Shown here: in pieces, positions 42,288 through 50,801 of the stretch | Layout of the letters: each line of letters begins with the position of its first letter | Position numbering within the stretch: position 1 is the stretch's first letter | From: Oceanimonas doudoroffii | GTDB taxonomy: Bacteria; Pseudomonadota; Gammaproteobacteria; Enterobacterales; Aeromonadaceae | Assembly (NCBI RefSeq): GCF_002242685.1 | Contig: NZ_NBIM01000003.1 | Location: 124,001-188,000 of the forward strand | Length of the DNA: 64,000 bases | Direction of reading: 5' to 3' | The notes under the pieces: generated by a model | Told to the model about the DNA's origin: nothing | What the model saw: the letters and a program-made list of their open reading frames with translations, nothing else | Database searches by the model: none | Position numbers and translations under genes: made by a program

Positions 42288-42809
42288 TCAGAGCATGCGT
42301 TTAAGGGTGTCATCCTTATCAAGCCAGTGGTGCTTGAGGGCGGCCAGGGCGTGTAGCGCCACCAGCCCGATCAGCGACCAGGCACAAATTTCGTGTATCA
42401 GTCCGGCCACATCTTCCTGGTTGTCAAAGGCGGTAAACAGGGCCGGAATGTCGAACCAGCCAAAAAAGGACGCGGGTCTGTTGTCGGCGGTGGCGATCAG
42501 GTAGCCACTGACAAAAAGCCCGAACAGCAAACCATACAGCAGCCAGTGCATCAGGTGCGCCAGCCGGCGCTCCCAGGGCTGATGGCTGGCCAGCGGTTCC
42601 GGCTGAGTAAACAACCAGCGCCCCAGCAGGCGAATCACCACCAGGCCGGCCAGCAAAAAGCCCACGCTCTTGTGCCAGTAGGGCAACACCTGATAGAGCG
42701 GATCATAATAGCCCAGGCTGCGCATCCACAGTCCCACGCCAAACAGGCCGAATACCAGCAGGACGGTACTCCAGTGAAACAGGCGCATCGTGATTGAATA
42801 TTTCTGCAT
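42288..42809 (-). CDS. Cytochrome b561 (YceJ/CybB-like)
   Basis: About 173 residues from ATG 42809 (MQKYSITMRLFHWSTVLL). Four membrane helices carry probable haem-binding His residues (RLFHWS; LLYGLLFGLFVSGYL; GLIHEICAWSLIGLVALHALAAL). It is a diheme b-type electron carrier between the quinone pool and a periplasmic acceptor. The longer frame to 42875 lacks an SD and begins with a basic stretch. In operon with yceI. Confidence 0.88.
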   Translation of the reverse strand: MQKYSITMRLFHWSTVLLVFGLFGVGLWMRSLGYYDPLYQVLPYWHKSVGFLLAGLVVIRLLGRWLFTQPEPLASHQPWERRLAHLMHWLLYGLLFGLFVSGYLIATADNRPASFFGWFDIPALFTAFDNQEDVAGLIHEICAWSLIGLVALHALAALKHHWLDKDDTLKRML

Positions 42810-42923
42810 AATACGGCTCTCCCGCAGCCGCTTGAAAAAGCAGCGCTTGCAACTGTGCATGATTATCAGTTTCAAGTCTAATGCCTTTGCCGGTAAATCA
42901 AAGCAACCTTTACTGGCCTAATA

Positions 42924-42940
42924 ATTCAAATAATTTGAAT
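42924..42940. promoter_or_regulatory. Palindrome upstream of the b561/yceI operon
   Basis: ATTCAAA-TAA-TTTGAAT, 7-bp arms around 3 bases, about 115 bases upstream of the b561 start. Candidate operator. Confidence 0.45.
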
Positions 42941-42950
42941 GTGAGGGGGA

Positions 42951-42983
42951 GTGAGAGGTGAGAGGTGAGAGGTGAGAGGTGAG
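42951..42983 (+). repeat. Heptanucleotide tandem repeat GTGAGAG
   Basis: About 4.7 consecutive copies of GTGAGAG (42951, 42958, 42965, 42972, then GTGAG), preceded by a variant GTGAGGGGGA. It lies between the typA terminator and the b561 operon; a related array is at 46924-46995. Confidence 0.85.
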
Positions 42984-43014
42984 CCATTGTCCGTCTTGCC
43001 TGCCACGCGATCGA

Positions 43015-43040
43015 AAAAGGGGCGCCGAGGCGCCCCTTTT
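43015..43040. terminator. Terminator between typA and the b561 side
   Basis: AAAAGGGGCGCC-GA-GGCGCCCCTTTT is a bidirectional stem-loop, 20 bases beyond the typA stop. Confidence 0.88.
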
Positions 43041-43059
43041 ATACTGCGGGTGAAGACGA

Positions 43060-44895
43060 TCAGGCGCGGCTGGCGCGCTTGCGATCGTTTTCGGCCAGCA
43101 GCTTCTTGCGAATACGAATGTGGTTGGGGGTCACTTCCACCAGCTCGTCGTCGTCAATGAACTCCAGCGCGCGCTCCAGGGTCATTTTGATCGGCGGCAC
43201 CAGGGTCAGCGCCTCATCGGTGCCGGCGGCACGAATGTTGGTCAGCTGCTTGCCCTTGAGGCAGTTTACGGTCAGGTCGTTGGAGCGGCTGTGAATGCCG
43301 ATCACCATGCCTTCATACACCTCGGTGGCGTGCTCGATAAACAGGCGGCCACGCTCCTGCAGGTTGAACAGGGCGTAGGCCAGGGCCTTGCCCTTGCCGT
43401 TTGAGATCAGCACGCCGTTGTTGCGCTGGCCAATGTTGCCACCCTTGTGCGGACCGTAGTGGTCAAAGGTGTGGTACATCAGGCCGGAGCCGGAAGTCAG
43501 GGTCATGAACTCGGTCTGGAAGCCGATCAGGCCACGGGCCGGAATGATGAAGTCGATGCGCACGCGGCCCTTGCCGTCCGGCACCATGTCGGTCATCTCG
43601 GCCTTGCGCTCACCCAGTTTCTCCATGATGGAGCCCTGGCAGTCTTCTTCCACGTCCACGGTCAAGGTTTCGAACGGTTCCATCAGCTGGCCGTCTTCTT
43701 CCTTCAGAATAACTTCCGGACGAGACACCGCCAGTTCAAAGCCTTCCCGACGCATGTTCTCGATCAGAATGCCCAGGTGCAGCTCACCCCGGCCGGATAC
43801 GCGGAATTTGTCGGGATCACCGGTTTCTTCCACCCGCAGGGCCACGTTGTGTACCAGCTCCTGCTGCAGACGCTCGAGAATGTTGCGCGAGGTCACGAAC
43901 TTGCCGTCGAGGCCGGCAAAGGGAGAGGTGTTGACCTGGAAGGTCATGGTCACGGTGGGCTCGTCTACCGACAACGGCGGCAGCGCTTCCACGGCACCGG
44001 CGGCACAGACGGTGTCGGAAATCTTCAGCTCGCCCAGGCCGGTAATGGCCACGATGTCGCCGGCGCTGGCTTCGGTCACGTCATGACGCTGCAGGCCCAG
44101 GTAACCCATCACCTGGCCCACCTTGCCGTTGCGGGTCTTGCCGTCGGCGCCGATCACGGTCACCTGCTGGTTGACCTTGACGGTGCCGCGCTTGATGCGG
44201 CCCACGCCGATAACACCCACGTAGGAGGAGTAGTCGAGCTGGGAGATCTGCATCTGCAGGGAACCTTCCGGATCCGCGTCGGGTACCGGTACCTGATCCA
44301 CTATGGTCTGGAACAGGGTGGTCATGTCTTCGGTGCGCTCATCGGCGTCGAGCGAAGCCCAGCCGTTCAGGCCGGAAGCATATACCACCTGAAAGTCGAG
44401 CTGGTCGTCGGTAGCACCCAGGTTGTCGAACAGGTCAAACACCTGATCCATCACCCAGTCGGGACGGGCGCCGGGCTTGTCCACCTTGTTGATGATCACG
44501 ATGGGCTTGAGGCCTTGGGCAAAGGCTTTCTGGGTCACGAAGCGGGTCTGAGGCATGGGGCCTTCCTGGGCGTCCACCAGCAGCAGCACCGAGTCAACCA
44601 TGGACATGACCCGCTCTACTTCACCGCCGAAGTCGGCGTGTCCGGGAGTGTCCACGATGTTGATGCGGTATTCCTGGCCCTCGGGAGAGGTCCAGCGAAT
44701 GGCGGTGTTCTTGGCCAGAATGGTAATGCCGCGCTCACGCTCGATATCGTTGGAGTCCATGACGCGCTCTTCGGCTTCACCGCGGCTTTCCAGGGTACCG
44801 GACTGCTGCAGCAGCTTGTCTACCAGGGTGGTTTTACCGTGGTCGACGTGCGCGATGATGGCAATGTTTCTCAAGTTGTTGATTTCAGATGACAT
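43060..44895 (-). CDS. typA: Ribosome-binding GTPase TypA/BipA
   Basis: 611 residues (E. coli 607). G1 [14 protein letters not shown]3 [16 protein letters not shown]4 [10 protein letters not shown], with domains II, III and V as in EF-G and a C-terminal RKKLLAEND tail. It binds 70S ribosomes and supports ribosome assembly and growth at low temperature. It is divergent from glnA; the typA-glnA layout is conserved in enteric and Vibrio genomes. Confidence 0.97.
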   Translation of the reverse strand: MSSEINNLRNIAIIAHVDHGKTTLVDKLLQQSGTLESRGEAEERVMDSNDIERERGITILAKNTAIRWTSPEGQEYRINIVDTPGHADFGGEVERVMSMVDSVLLLVDAQEGPMPQTRFVTQKAFAQGLKPIVIINKVDKPGARPDWVMDQVFDLFDNLGATDDQLDFQVVYASGLNGWASLDADERTEDMTTLFQTIVDQVPVPDADPEGSLQMQISQLDYSSYVGVIGVGRIKRGTVKVNQQVTVIGADGKTRNGKVGQVMGYLGLQRHDVTEASAGDIVAITGLGELKISDTVCAAGAVEALPPLSVDEPTVTMTFQVNTSPFAGLDGKFVTSRNILERLQQELVHNVALRVEETGDPDKFRVSGRGELHLGILIENMRREGFELAVSRPEVILKEEDGQLMEPFETLTVDVEEDCQGSIMEKLGERKAEMTDMVPDGKGRVRIDFIIPARGLIGFQTEFMTLTSGSGLMYHTFDHYGPHKGGNIGQRNNGVLISNGKGKALAYALFNLQERGRLFIEHATEVYEGMVIGIHSRSNDLTVNCLKGKQLTNIRAAGTDEALTLVPPIKMTLERALEFIDDDELVEVTPNHIRIRKKLLAENDRKRASRA

Positions 44896-45208
44896 TAATT
44901 TCTTTCACTCGCATAGTATCGAGGCGGGCACACGCCGGCGCTGCCGCTCTCAGGGGGTGTCCGTCGCGACGAGTGCAGCGGAACCAAATAAAAAGGGCTG
45001 CAAATTGTACACGCTTTAGCCGCTTCAATATATTAATTTATTGTGTTGGCTGCCCGCGCCCCGCCACAGCGGCGGAATCGACGCCACCCCGGCGTTCGGG
45101 CCGACGCCCTCCCAGGGTCAATGAAAAAGACTCGCACCGATCCTCATGCTCACCTTGAGTGCTATCATGGGCCCGGGCCGCTGCCGGCCGTGCGGAATGG
45201 ACAGCAAA

Positions 45209-45225
45209 TGCACCGGAATAACGCA
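45209..45225. promoter_or_regulatory. Weak NtrC-type site upstream of glnA
   Basis: TGCACC-GGAAT-AACGCA; one good half and a partial second half. It is about 150 bp upstream of the predicted sigma-54 transcription start. Confidence 0.4.
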
Positions 45226-45258
45226 TCTCTTCAAACTCGCACCAAAAGGATCCAGACA

Positions 45259-45275
45259 TGCACTAAACTGGTGCA
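45259..45275. promoter_or_regulatory. NtrC binding site upstream of glnA
   Basis: TGCACT-AAACT-GGTGCA, matching consensus TGCACC-N5-GGTGCA with one change, about 100 bp upstream of the predicted transcription start, as in E. coli glnAp2. Confidence 0.75.
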
Positions 45276-45339
45276 TGGCAATGGCAGCCGGTTTTCATGC
45301 TTGTCGGTAATATGCCAACATAACAAGCACTTACCAACA

Positions 45340-45355
45340 TGGCACGGTTTTAGCT
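45340..45355 (+). promoter_or_regulatory. Sigma-54 promoter of glnA
   Basis: TGGCACGGTTTTAGCT aligns with the TGGCAC-N5-TTGC(A/T) pattern and with E. coli glnAp2; the -12 element has AGC in place of TGC. Transcription would begin near 45366. Confidence 0.7.
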
Positions 45356-45422
45356 TAGTAAACGGCAACTGATGAATTTGTTCATCAGACCCTAGGATGC
45401 TTATTTTTGGAGGTCGAAATCC

Positions 45423-46832
45423 ATGTCAATCGAAACCGTAATGGACATGATCAAGGAACACGATGTCAAATTCATCGATCTGCGCTTTACCGATATCAAA
45501 GGCAAGGAGCAGCATGTCACCCTGCCCGTAAACCAGATCAACGATGACTTCTTTGAAGAAGGCAAAATGTTCGACGGCTCTTCCATGACCGCGTGGAAAA
45601 CCATTCACGAGTCCGACATGGTACTGATGCCCGATCCGTCCACCGCCGTGATGGATCCCTTTACCGAAGACGCCACCCTGAACATTCGTTGTGACGTGCT
45701 CGAGCCCGCCACCATGCAGGGCTACGACCGCGACCCGCGCTCCATCGCCCGTCGCGCCGAAGAATACCTGGTGTCCACCGGCATTGCCGACACCGTACTG
45801 ATCGGTCCCGAGCCGGAATTCTTCATGTTTGACGACGTGCGCTTCCACACCGACATGTCCGGCAGCTTCTTCAAGATCGACGACACCGAGGCCAAGTGGA
45901 ACTCTGGTCGCGACTACGAGGAAGGCAACAAGGGCCACCGTCCTGGCGTGAAGGGCGGCTACTTCCCGGTAGCTCCGGTTGACTCTTCCCACGACATTCG
46001 CTCCGCCATGTGTCTGATCATGGAAGAGATGGGCCTGGTGGTTGAAGCTCACCACCACGAAGTAGCCACCGCCGGTCAGAACGAAATTGCTTGCAAATTC
46101 AACACTCTGACCAAGAAGGCCGACGAAATTCAGATCTACAAGTATGTGGTTCACAACGTCGCCCACGCCTTCAACAAGACCGCCACCTTTATGCCCAAGC
46201 CGCTGGTAGGTGACAATGGTTCCGGCATGCACGTGCACCAGTCTCTGGGCAAGAACGGTGAAAACCTGTTCTCCGGCGACCTGTACGGCGGCCTGTCCGA
46301 AATGGCGCTGTACTACATCGGTGGTATCATCAAGCACGCCCGTGCCCTGAACGCCATCACCAACCCGGCCACCAACTCCTACCGTCGTCTGGTGCCCGGC
46401 TTTGAAGCCCCGGTCATGCTGGCCTACTCCGCCCGTAACCGCTCCGCCTCCATTCGGATTCCGCTGGTCGGTTCCCCCAAGGCCCGCCGCATCGAGACCC
46501 GCTTCCCGGATCCGGCCGCCAACCCCTACCTGTGCTTTGCGGCCCTGCTGATGGCCGGCCTGGACGGCATTCAGAACAAGATCCACCCGGGCGATGCCAT
46601 GGACAAGGATCTGTACGACCTGCCGGCCGAAGAAGCCGCCGAGATCCCGACCGTGGCCGTGTCTCTGGACGACGCCCTGAACAACCTGGACCAGGATCGC
46701 GAGTTCCTGACCCGTGGTGGCGTGTTCTCCGACGAGTTCATTGATGCCTACATCAAGCAGAAGCGCACCGAGACCGAGACCATCAACATGGCGGTTCACC
46801 CGCTGGAGTTTGATCTCTACTACTCCGTATAA
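45423..46832 (+). CDS. glnA: Type I glutamine synthetase
   Basis: 469 residues. All GSI blocks are present: [12 protein letters not shown] (ammonium-site Asp and Ser), [66 protein letters not shown], and [10 protein letters not shown], which holds the adenylylated Tyr. It makes glutamine from glutamate, ammonia and ATP and is probably controlled by adenylylation and by NtrC/sigma-54. It ends with a strong terminator, so ntrBC are transcribed separately. Confidence 0.98.
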   Translation: MSIETVMDMIKEHDVKFIDLRFTDIKGKEQHVTLPVNQINDDFFEEGKMFDGSSMTAWKTIHESDMVLMPDPSTAVMDPFTEDATLNIRCDVLEPATMQGYDRDPRSIARRAEEYLVSTGIADTVLIGPEPEFFMFDDVRFHTDMSGSFFKIDDTEAKWNSGRDYEEGNKGHRPGVKGGYFPVAPVDSSHDIRSAMCLIMEEMGLVVEAHHHEVATAGQNEIACKFNTLTKKADEIQIYKYVVHNVAHAFNKTATFMPKPLVGDNGSGMHVHQSLGKNGENLFSGDLYGGLSEMALYYIGGIIKHARALNAITNPATNSYRRLVPGFEAPVMLAYSARNRSASIRIPLVGSPKARRIETRFPDPAANPYLCFAALLMAGLDGIQNKIHPGDAMDKDLYDLPAEEAAEIPTVAVSLDDALNNLDQDREFLTRGGVFSDEFIDAYIKQKRTETETINMAVHPLEFDLYYSV

Positions 46833-46856
46833 GCGTGACGCGATAAGCTGAGTGTC

Positions 46857-46884
46857 AAAAGGCCCGGGAAACCGGGCCTTTTTT
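46857..46884 (+). terminator. Terminator of glnA
   Basis: AAAAGGCCCGG-GAAA-CCGGGCCTTTTTT, 25 bases after the stop. Confidence 0.92.
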
Positions 46885-46923
46885 GTTGCTCGCTCCCACG
46901 CTCTGCGTAGGAACGAGATAATA

Positions 46924-46995
46924 GTGAGGTGACAGGGGTGAGGAGTGAGGAGTGAGGAGAATCCACAACTCATCCCTCACCCCTCACCCCTCACC
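46924..46995. repeat. Inverted heptamer repeats (GTGAGGA / CCCTCAC)
   Basis: About three GTGAGGA units on the left, and three CCCTCAC units on the right (46972-46995), forming an imperfect hairpin with a short central spacer. It is related to the GTGAGAG array at 42951-42983. It lies between the glnA terminator and the DUF2955 gene. Confidence 0.7.
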
Positions 46996-47000
46996 AACGA

Positions 47001-48014
47001 TTACAACACCTGATGGCGAGTAGACGGAAACAGGTTGAGCAGCTTGTGCACCAAATAGACGCAGCACAGGGTGATCAGAATGGCCACCGTCATCGAGCTC
47101 ATGCGGTAAAGGGCGCTGAACACCAGATCATGCTGGGGCGACACATACTGCCCAAACAGAATGCCCACCGTGGTCAAGCCGGCAAAGCCCACACCGGGCA
47201 TGGGCTCTCGAGCATGCAGCCGGGCAAACACCATGGTGCAAATCCAGAACGCCAGTCCCAGCAGCAGCAGATTGTGGTAGTAGTCATACAGCACCAACTG
47301 AAACAGCAACCCCGCCGAGCACCCCAGCAGGGTGCCGATGCAACGGGCTCGCCCCGATACCACGGCGCCGGCGAAGCTCATGGGAAACAGCACCAGCACG
47401 GTGGCCACCTGGGCCGACAGCGAGTCCACCAGATCCAGGGTCTGAAACACCACAAAACTGAGGGTGGCCACGATGGCTCCCAGCAGGGTCTGATGGCGCA
47501 GCACGTTATCGCTTTTCTGCGGCAGCGCCCGGGCCACGGGAGGTTCCCGGTTGGGCAGCAGGGCATAGAGCAACGCGGCCACCGCCACCGACAGGCAGGA
47601 AGCCACTATGTTGCTGGCGGCCATGTCGGCCAGGTGATACTGGGGGTAACTGGCAAAGTGCAGCATGATGCTGAGGCTGACGCAGCCACTGGCACCAAAC
47701 AGCATCAGTGGCCCTTTGGCCATCAGGTTGAACCGCCACAGAAACAACAGAAACACCACCATCACATACGCCGGTGGCCAGTGCCCGAGCAGCCCCGGCA
47801 GCAGCATGACCTCCAGCGAGGTCAGCACCGACGAGCCGATAAACTGCACCATGACAAAGCGGTTCAGCACCGGCACCATGCCCAGCAGCAGCATAGGGTA
47901 AACGGTAAAAAACACCCCCATCTGCCAGTCCATCACCTTGGCGGTGAGCATGCCGATGGTGCTGCCAATAGCGATGCGCAGACAGCCCCTGAGCTTGTCG
48001 TCGGTAAAGGTCAT
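47001..48014 (-). CDS. DUF2955-type membrane protein of a putative efflux operon
   Basis: 337 residues with about ten hydrophobic segments in two repeats (VFFTVYPMLLLGMVPVLNRFVMVQ; TVLVLFPMSFAGAVVSGRARCIG), resembling FUSC/aromatic-acid exporter membrane domains. It is the last gene of a MarR-HlyD-DUF2955 operon, 13 bases after hlyD. Such pairs are proposed to export small aromatic or hydrophobic acids. The domain name is recalled, not searched. Confidence 0.7.
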   Translation of the reverse strand: MTFTDDKLRGCLRIAIGSTIGMLTAKVMDWQMGVFFTVYPMLLLGMVPVLNRFVMVQFIGSSVLTSLEVMLLPGLLGHWPPAYVMVVFLLFLWRFNLMAKGPLMLFGASGCVSLSIMLHFASYPQYHLADMAASNIVASCLSVAVAALLYALLPNREPPVARALPQKSDNVLRHQTLLGAIVATLSFVVFQTLDLVDSLSAQVATVLVLFPMSFAGAVVSGRARCIGTLLGCSAGLLFQLVLYDYYHNLLLLGLAFWICTMVFARLHAREPMPGVGFAGLTTVGILFGQYVSPQHDLVFSALYRMSSMTVAILITLCCVYLVHKLLNLFPSTRHQVL

Positions 48015-48027
48015 GGCCGCATACCCA

Positions 48028-49080
48028 TCAGTAGAGATAGCGGAACTGACTCACCAGCCACAGCTGGATCCAGCCCAGGCCGTGCAGCCAGCTGCCCGCC
48101 TCGGGAAACAACTGCACCGTGGCCCGGGCGCCGGTGGCCAGCGGCGGCACCGGCTCATCCAGGGCGATGTGCACCCGCAACCGCTGGGCGTCCCGCACCC
48201 AGCGATCGGAGTTTTCCGGCTGCACCAGCAGGCCGTCGGCTGACTGCTGCCCCTGGCGTACCCCGCTGTCGATGCTGCTGACATGGCCGTCGAAAATGTG
48301 GCCCGGCAGGGCATCGAACACCACCCCCACTTCGGTGCCGGTGGTGACATGACGCAGGCTCTTCTCCCGCAGATCGGCAATCACCGTCAGTTCGTTGGAA
48401 ATCAGTGCCAGCAACGGCTGGCCGGCCTGGGCCTGCACCCCTTCCTGCAACTGCAGGTTGCCGACACGGCCGGCGATTTCCGCCCTCACTCGTGTACGCT
48501 CCAGCGCCAGCCGGGCCTGTTCATGGGCATTGCTGGCCTGCTCATGGGTCAGCTCCACCGCAGCCTGGGCCTGCCGCGCCTCGTGCAGCCTGGCCTCGGC
48601 CGCCTGCAGCGCGCTTTGCGCCTGCTCGGCCTGGTTGCGGGCCTGCTCCGCCTGCTGCACCGACATATGGCCGAGGCGGTGCAATCGCTCCAGCCGGACG
48701 GCCTCTCGGGCCAGCTCTTCGGCCCGCAACCGCGCTTGTTCAATCTCCGCCTGCACCGCTTCCATTACCGCTCGCTGACGGGCACTGTCGGCGGCGGCCA
48801 GCTGCTGCTGTAACTCGGCCCGGGCCAAAGCCAGGCGGTAGTCGGTGTCATCCAGCGCAAACAGCAGCTCCCCCGTCGCCACCTGCTGGTTGTTGCTGAC
48901 CGCGACTTCCGTGACCTGCCCCGCCACACGAGGACCCACCGACAGCACCGGCCGGTGCGCCTGGGCCTGGGGCGTCATGGGGGCGTAATTGTCGATCAGC
49001 ACGAAATACACCAGCAGCACCCCAAAGGTGATCAGGGCAATGCGTACCCAGCGATTGAAACTTTGCTCTGCGGTCATCAT
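48028..49080 (-). CDS. HlyD-family periplasmic adaptor
   Basis: 350 residues: N-terminal membrane anchor (VRIALITFGVLLVYFVLIDNYAPM), a biotinyl-lipoyl-like half (VGPRVAGQVTEVAVSNNQQVATGELLFALDD), a long Ala/Glu/Gln-rich coiled-coil hairpin, and a beta-barrel (ELTVIADLREKSLRHVTTGTEVGVVFDALPG). It overlaps the MarR stop by four bases (ATGA) and precedes the DUF2955 permease, acting as its adaptor. Confidence 0.88.
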   Translation of the reverse strand: MMTAEQSFNRWVRIALITFGVLLVYFVLIDNYAPMTPQAQAHRPVLSVGPRVAGQVTEVAVSNNQQVATGELLFALDDTDYRLALARAELQQQLAAADSARQRAVMEAVQAEIEQARLRAEELAREAVRLERLHRLGHMSVQQAEQARNQAEQAQSALQAAEARLHEARQAQAAVELTHEQASNAHEQARLALERTRVRAEIAGRVGNLQLQEGVQAQAGQPLLALISNELTVIADLREKSLRHVTTGTEVGVVFDALPGHIFDGHVSSIDSGVRQGQQSADGLLVQPENSDRWVRDAQRLRVHIALDEPVPPLATGARATVQLFPEAGSWLHGLGWIQLWLVSQFRYLY

Positions 49081-49523
49081 TTGCCCTCTTTTTCTCCCAG
49101 CTGCTCGCTCAGTTTCTGCAGGTTGCCGCCAATGTGGTTCACCATGCGCTCAAACTCGGCCAACTCGGCATCGCTCAGGCCTTCCAGCACCTGACGACGA
49201 GTATGGTCCAGCACCACCTCCATTTCCGACAACAATGGCTGGATCGCCGGGGTCAGGTACACCGTCTTGCCACGGCGGTCATTGGCACAGGGCCGGCGCT
49301 CCACCAGCCCCAGCTGTTCCAGCCCGTCCAGGGTGCGCACCAGGGACGGGCTTTCCACCCCTACCCGGCGCGCCAGCTGATGCTGCTGAATGCCCTCTTC
49401 CCGCTGCAGATGGGTCAGGGTGATCCAGCGACTCTGGGTCAGCCCCAGGGGCTTGAGCCGTTCATCGTTGATCAGCCGCCACTGCCGCACCAGATTGGCC
49501 AGCGCCATGCCCAGTGTTCTCAT
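49077..49523 (-). CDS. MarR/SlyA-family regulator of the adjacent efflux operon
   Basis: About 148 residues from ATG 49523 (GGAGG five bases upstream). The winged helix contains LTQSRWITLTHLQREEGIQQHQLARRVGVESPSLVRTLDGLEQLGLVERR. It likely represses its own operon through the TTAGCTAGCTAA palindrome at 49541-49552. Confidence 0.88.
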   Translation of the reverse strand: MRTLGMALANLVRQWRLINDERLKPLGLTQSRWITLTHLQREEGIQQHQLARRVGVESPSLVRTLDGLEQLGLVERRPCANDRRGKTVYLTPAIQPLLSEMEVVLDHTRRQVLEGLSDAELAEFERMVNHIGGNLQKLSEQLGEKEGK

Positions 49524-49540
49524 CTCAACCTCCAAATTAG

Positions 49541-49552
49541 TTAGCTAGCTAA
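49541..49552. promoter_or_regulatory. MarR operator candidate
   Basis: TTAGCTAGCTAA, a perfect 12-bp palindrome, 18 bases upstream of the MarR start in an AT-rich promoter segment. Confidence 0.6.
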
Positions 49553-49658
49553 TTATATTCACGCTACCGATATTTGCCAAGATATTGCCACCGGGCGGGC
49601 AAGGTTCTTGCAACGGTACTCATCAAGGCCCAGATGTTTTCATCAAACCGCCGCAAGT

Positions 49659-49675
49659 TGCACCATGATGTAGCA
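49659..49675. promoter_or_regulatory. Weak NtrC-type site upstream of ntrB
   Basis: TGCACC-ATGAT-GTAGCA; 43 bp upstream of the perfect site, four helical turns. Confidence 0.45.
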
Positions 49676-49701
49676 ATTCGCTGGTCATGGGTTACACTGT
49701 T

Positions 49702-49718
49702 TGCACCACACTGGTGCA
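49702..49718. promoter_or_regulatory. NtrC binding site upstream of ntrB
   Basis: TGCACC-ACACT-GGTGCA, a perfect palindromic match to the NtrC consensus, 25 bases before the GTG start and just after a TACACT -10-like box. Position fits autogenous repression of ntrBC. Confidence 0.85.
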
Positions 49719-49742
49719 AACCTTGATGTTGAGGACGTGAGC

Positions 49743-50792
49743 GTGAAAAACCGGATCAGCATTCAGACCATTATCGACAGCCAGCTCACGGCGGTGCTGG
49801 TGGTAGACGGCGACCTGGTGGTGCAATTTGCCAACACCGCCGCCGAACAACTGCTCACCCTGAGCAAGCGCCGGCTGCAGGACGCCCGGCTGGATAAGGT
49901 GGTGGAAGACATTTCCCTCGACATGCGCCGCATTCAGCGCTGCATCGAGCTGGAGCAGGGGTTTACCAACAGCGAGGTACAGGTGATCATCGACGGCCTG
50001 CCCCGCTGGGTCGACGTAAGCGTCACCGCCTTTACCTGGGAGCGGCAGACCCTGGCCCTGATGGAACTGAGGCTGGTCGACCAGCAAAAGAAAATCAGCC
50101 AGGAGCTGCAGCAGCGAGCCCAGCAGCAGGCGGCCCGGGAGCTGGTGCGCGGCCTGGCCCACGAGATCAAGAATCCCCTCGGCGGCCTGCGGGGCGCGGC
50201 CCAGCTACTGGAGCGGGAGCTGGAAAAGGAAGAGCTCAAGGAATTCACCCACCTCATCATTGCCCAGGCAGACCGGCTGCGTAACCTGGTGGATCGACTG
50301 CTCGGTCCTCAACGCCCGGGCCAGCGCGAGGTGATCAACCTGCACTCGGTGCTGGAGCAGGTACGCCGCCTGGTGAGCATGGACATTCCTCCCGGCATTA
50401 CCCTGACACGGGACTACGATCCCAGCATTCCGGACCTGGAAATGGATTCGGAACAGTTGCAACAGGCCTTTCTCAACATGGTGCGCAATGCCGTGGAGGC
50501 CCTGGGCGATCACGGCCACATCACCATTCGCACCCGCACCGCCTTTCAGGTGATGCTGCAGGGCAAGCGCTACCGGCTGGCCGCCGAGGTGCGCATTATC
50601 GACGACGGTCCGGGCATTCCCGCCCTCCTGCACGATACCCTGTTCTACCCCATGGTCACCGGCAAGGAAGGCGGTACCGGACTGGGACTGTCCATCGCCC
50701 AGGAGCTGATCCATCAGCATCAGGGCCGCATTGAGTGCCAGAGCCGGCCGGGCCTGACCGAATTCATTATTTATCTGCCGCTACGACGATAG
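49743..50792 (+). CDS. ntrB: Nitrogen regulation sensor kinase NtrB
   Basis: 349 residues from GTG 49743, equal to the E. coli NtrB length; GAGG at 49731-49734 is 8 bases away. PAS-like N-terminus, then GLAHEIKNPLGGLRGAAQLL with the phosphorylated His, NMVRNAVEAL (N box), DDGPGIP (G1) and GTGLGLSIAQEL (G2). It phosphorylates or dephosphorylates NtrC in response to PII. Followed nine bases later by ntrC. Confidence 0.97.
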   Translation: MKNRISIQTIIDSQLTAVLVVDGDLVVQFANTAAEQLLTLSKRRLQDARLDKVVEDISLDMRRIQRCIELEQGFTNSEVQVIIDGLPRWVDVSVTAFTWERQTLALMELRLVDQQKKISQELQQRAQQQAARELVRGLAHEIKNPLGGLRGAAQLLERELEKEELKEFTHLIIAQADRLRNLVDRLLGPQRPGQREVINLHSVLEQVRRLVSMDIPPGITLTRDYDPSIPDLEMDSEQLQQAFLNMVRNAVEALGDHGHITIRTRTAFQVMLQGKRYRLAAEVRIIDDGPGIPALLHDTLFYPMVTGKEGGTGLGLSIAQELIHQHQGRIECQSRPGLTEFIIYLPLRR

Positions 50793-50801
50793 GAGCACTT
50801 T

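Larger units (their letters stand above)
44896..45422 (+). other. Divergent regulatory region of typA and glnA
   Basis: 527 bases with no gene. It contains two NtrC-type sites and a sigma-54 promoter for glnA, listed separately. The typA promoter must lie in the AT-rich part near 44990-45050. Confidence 0.75.
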
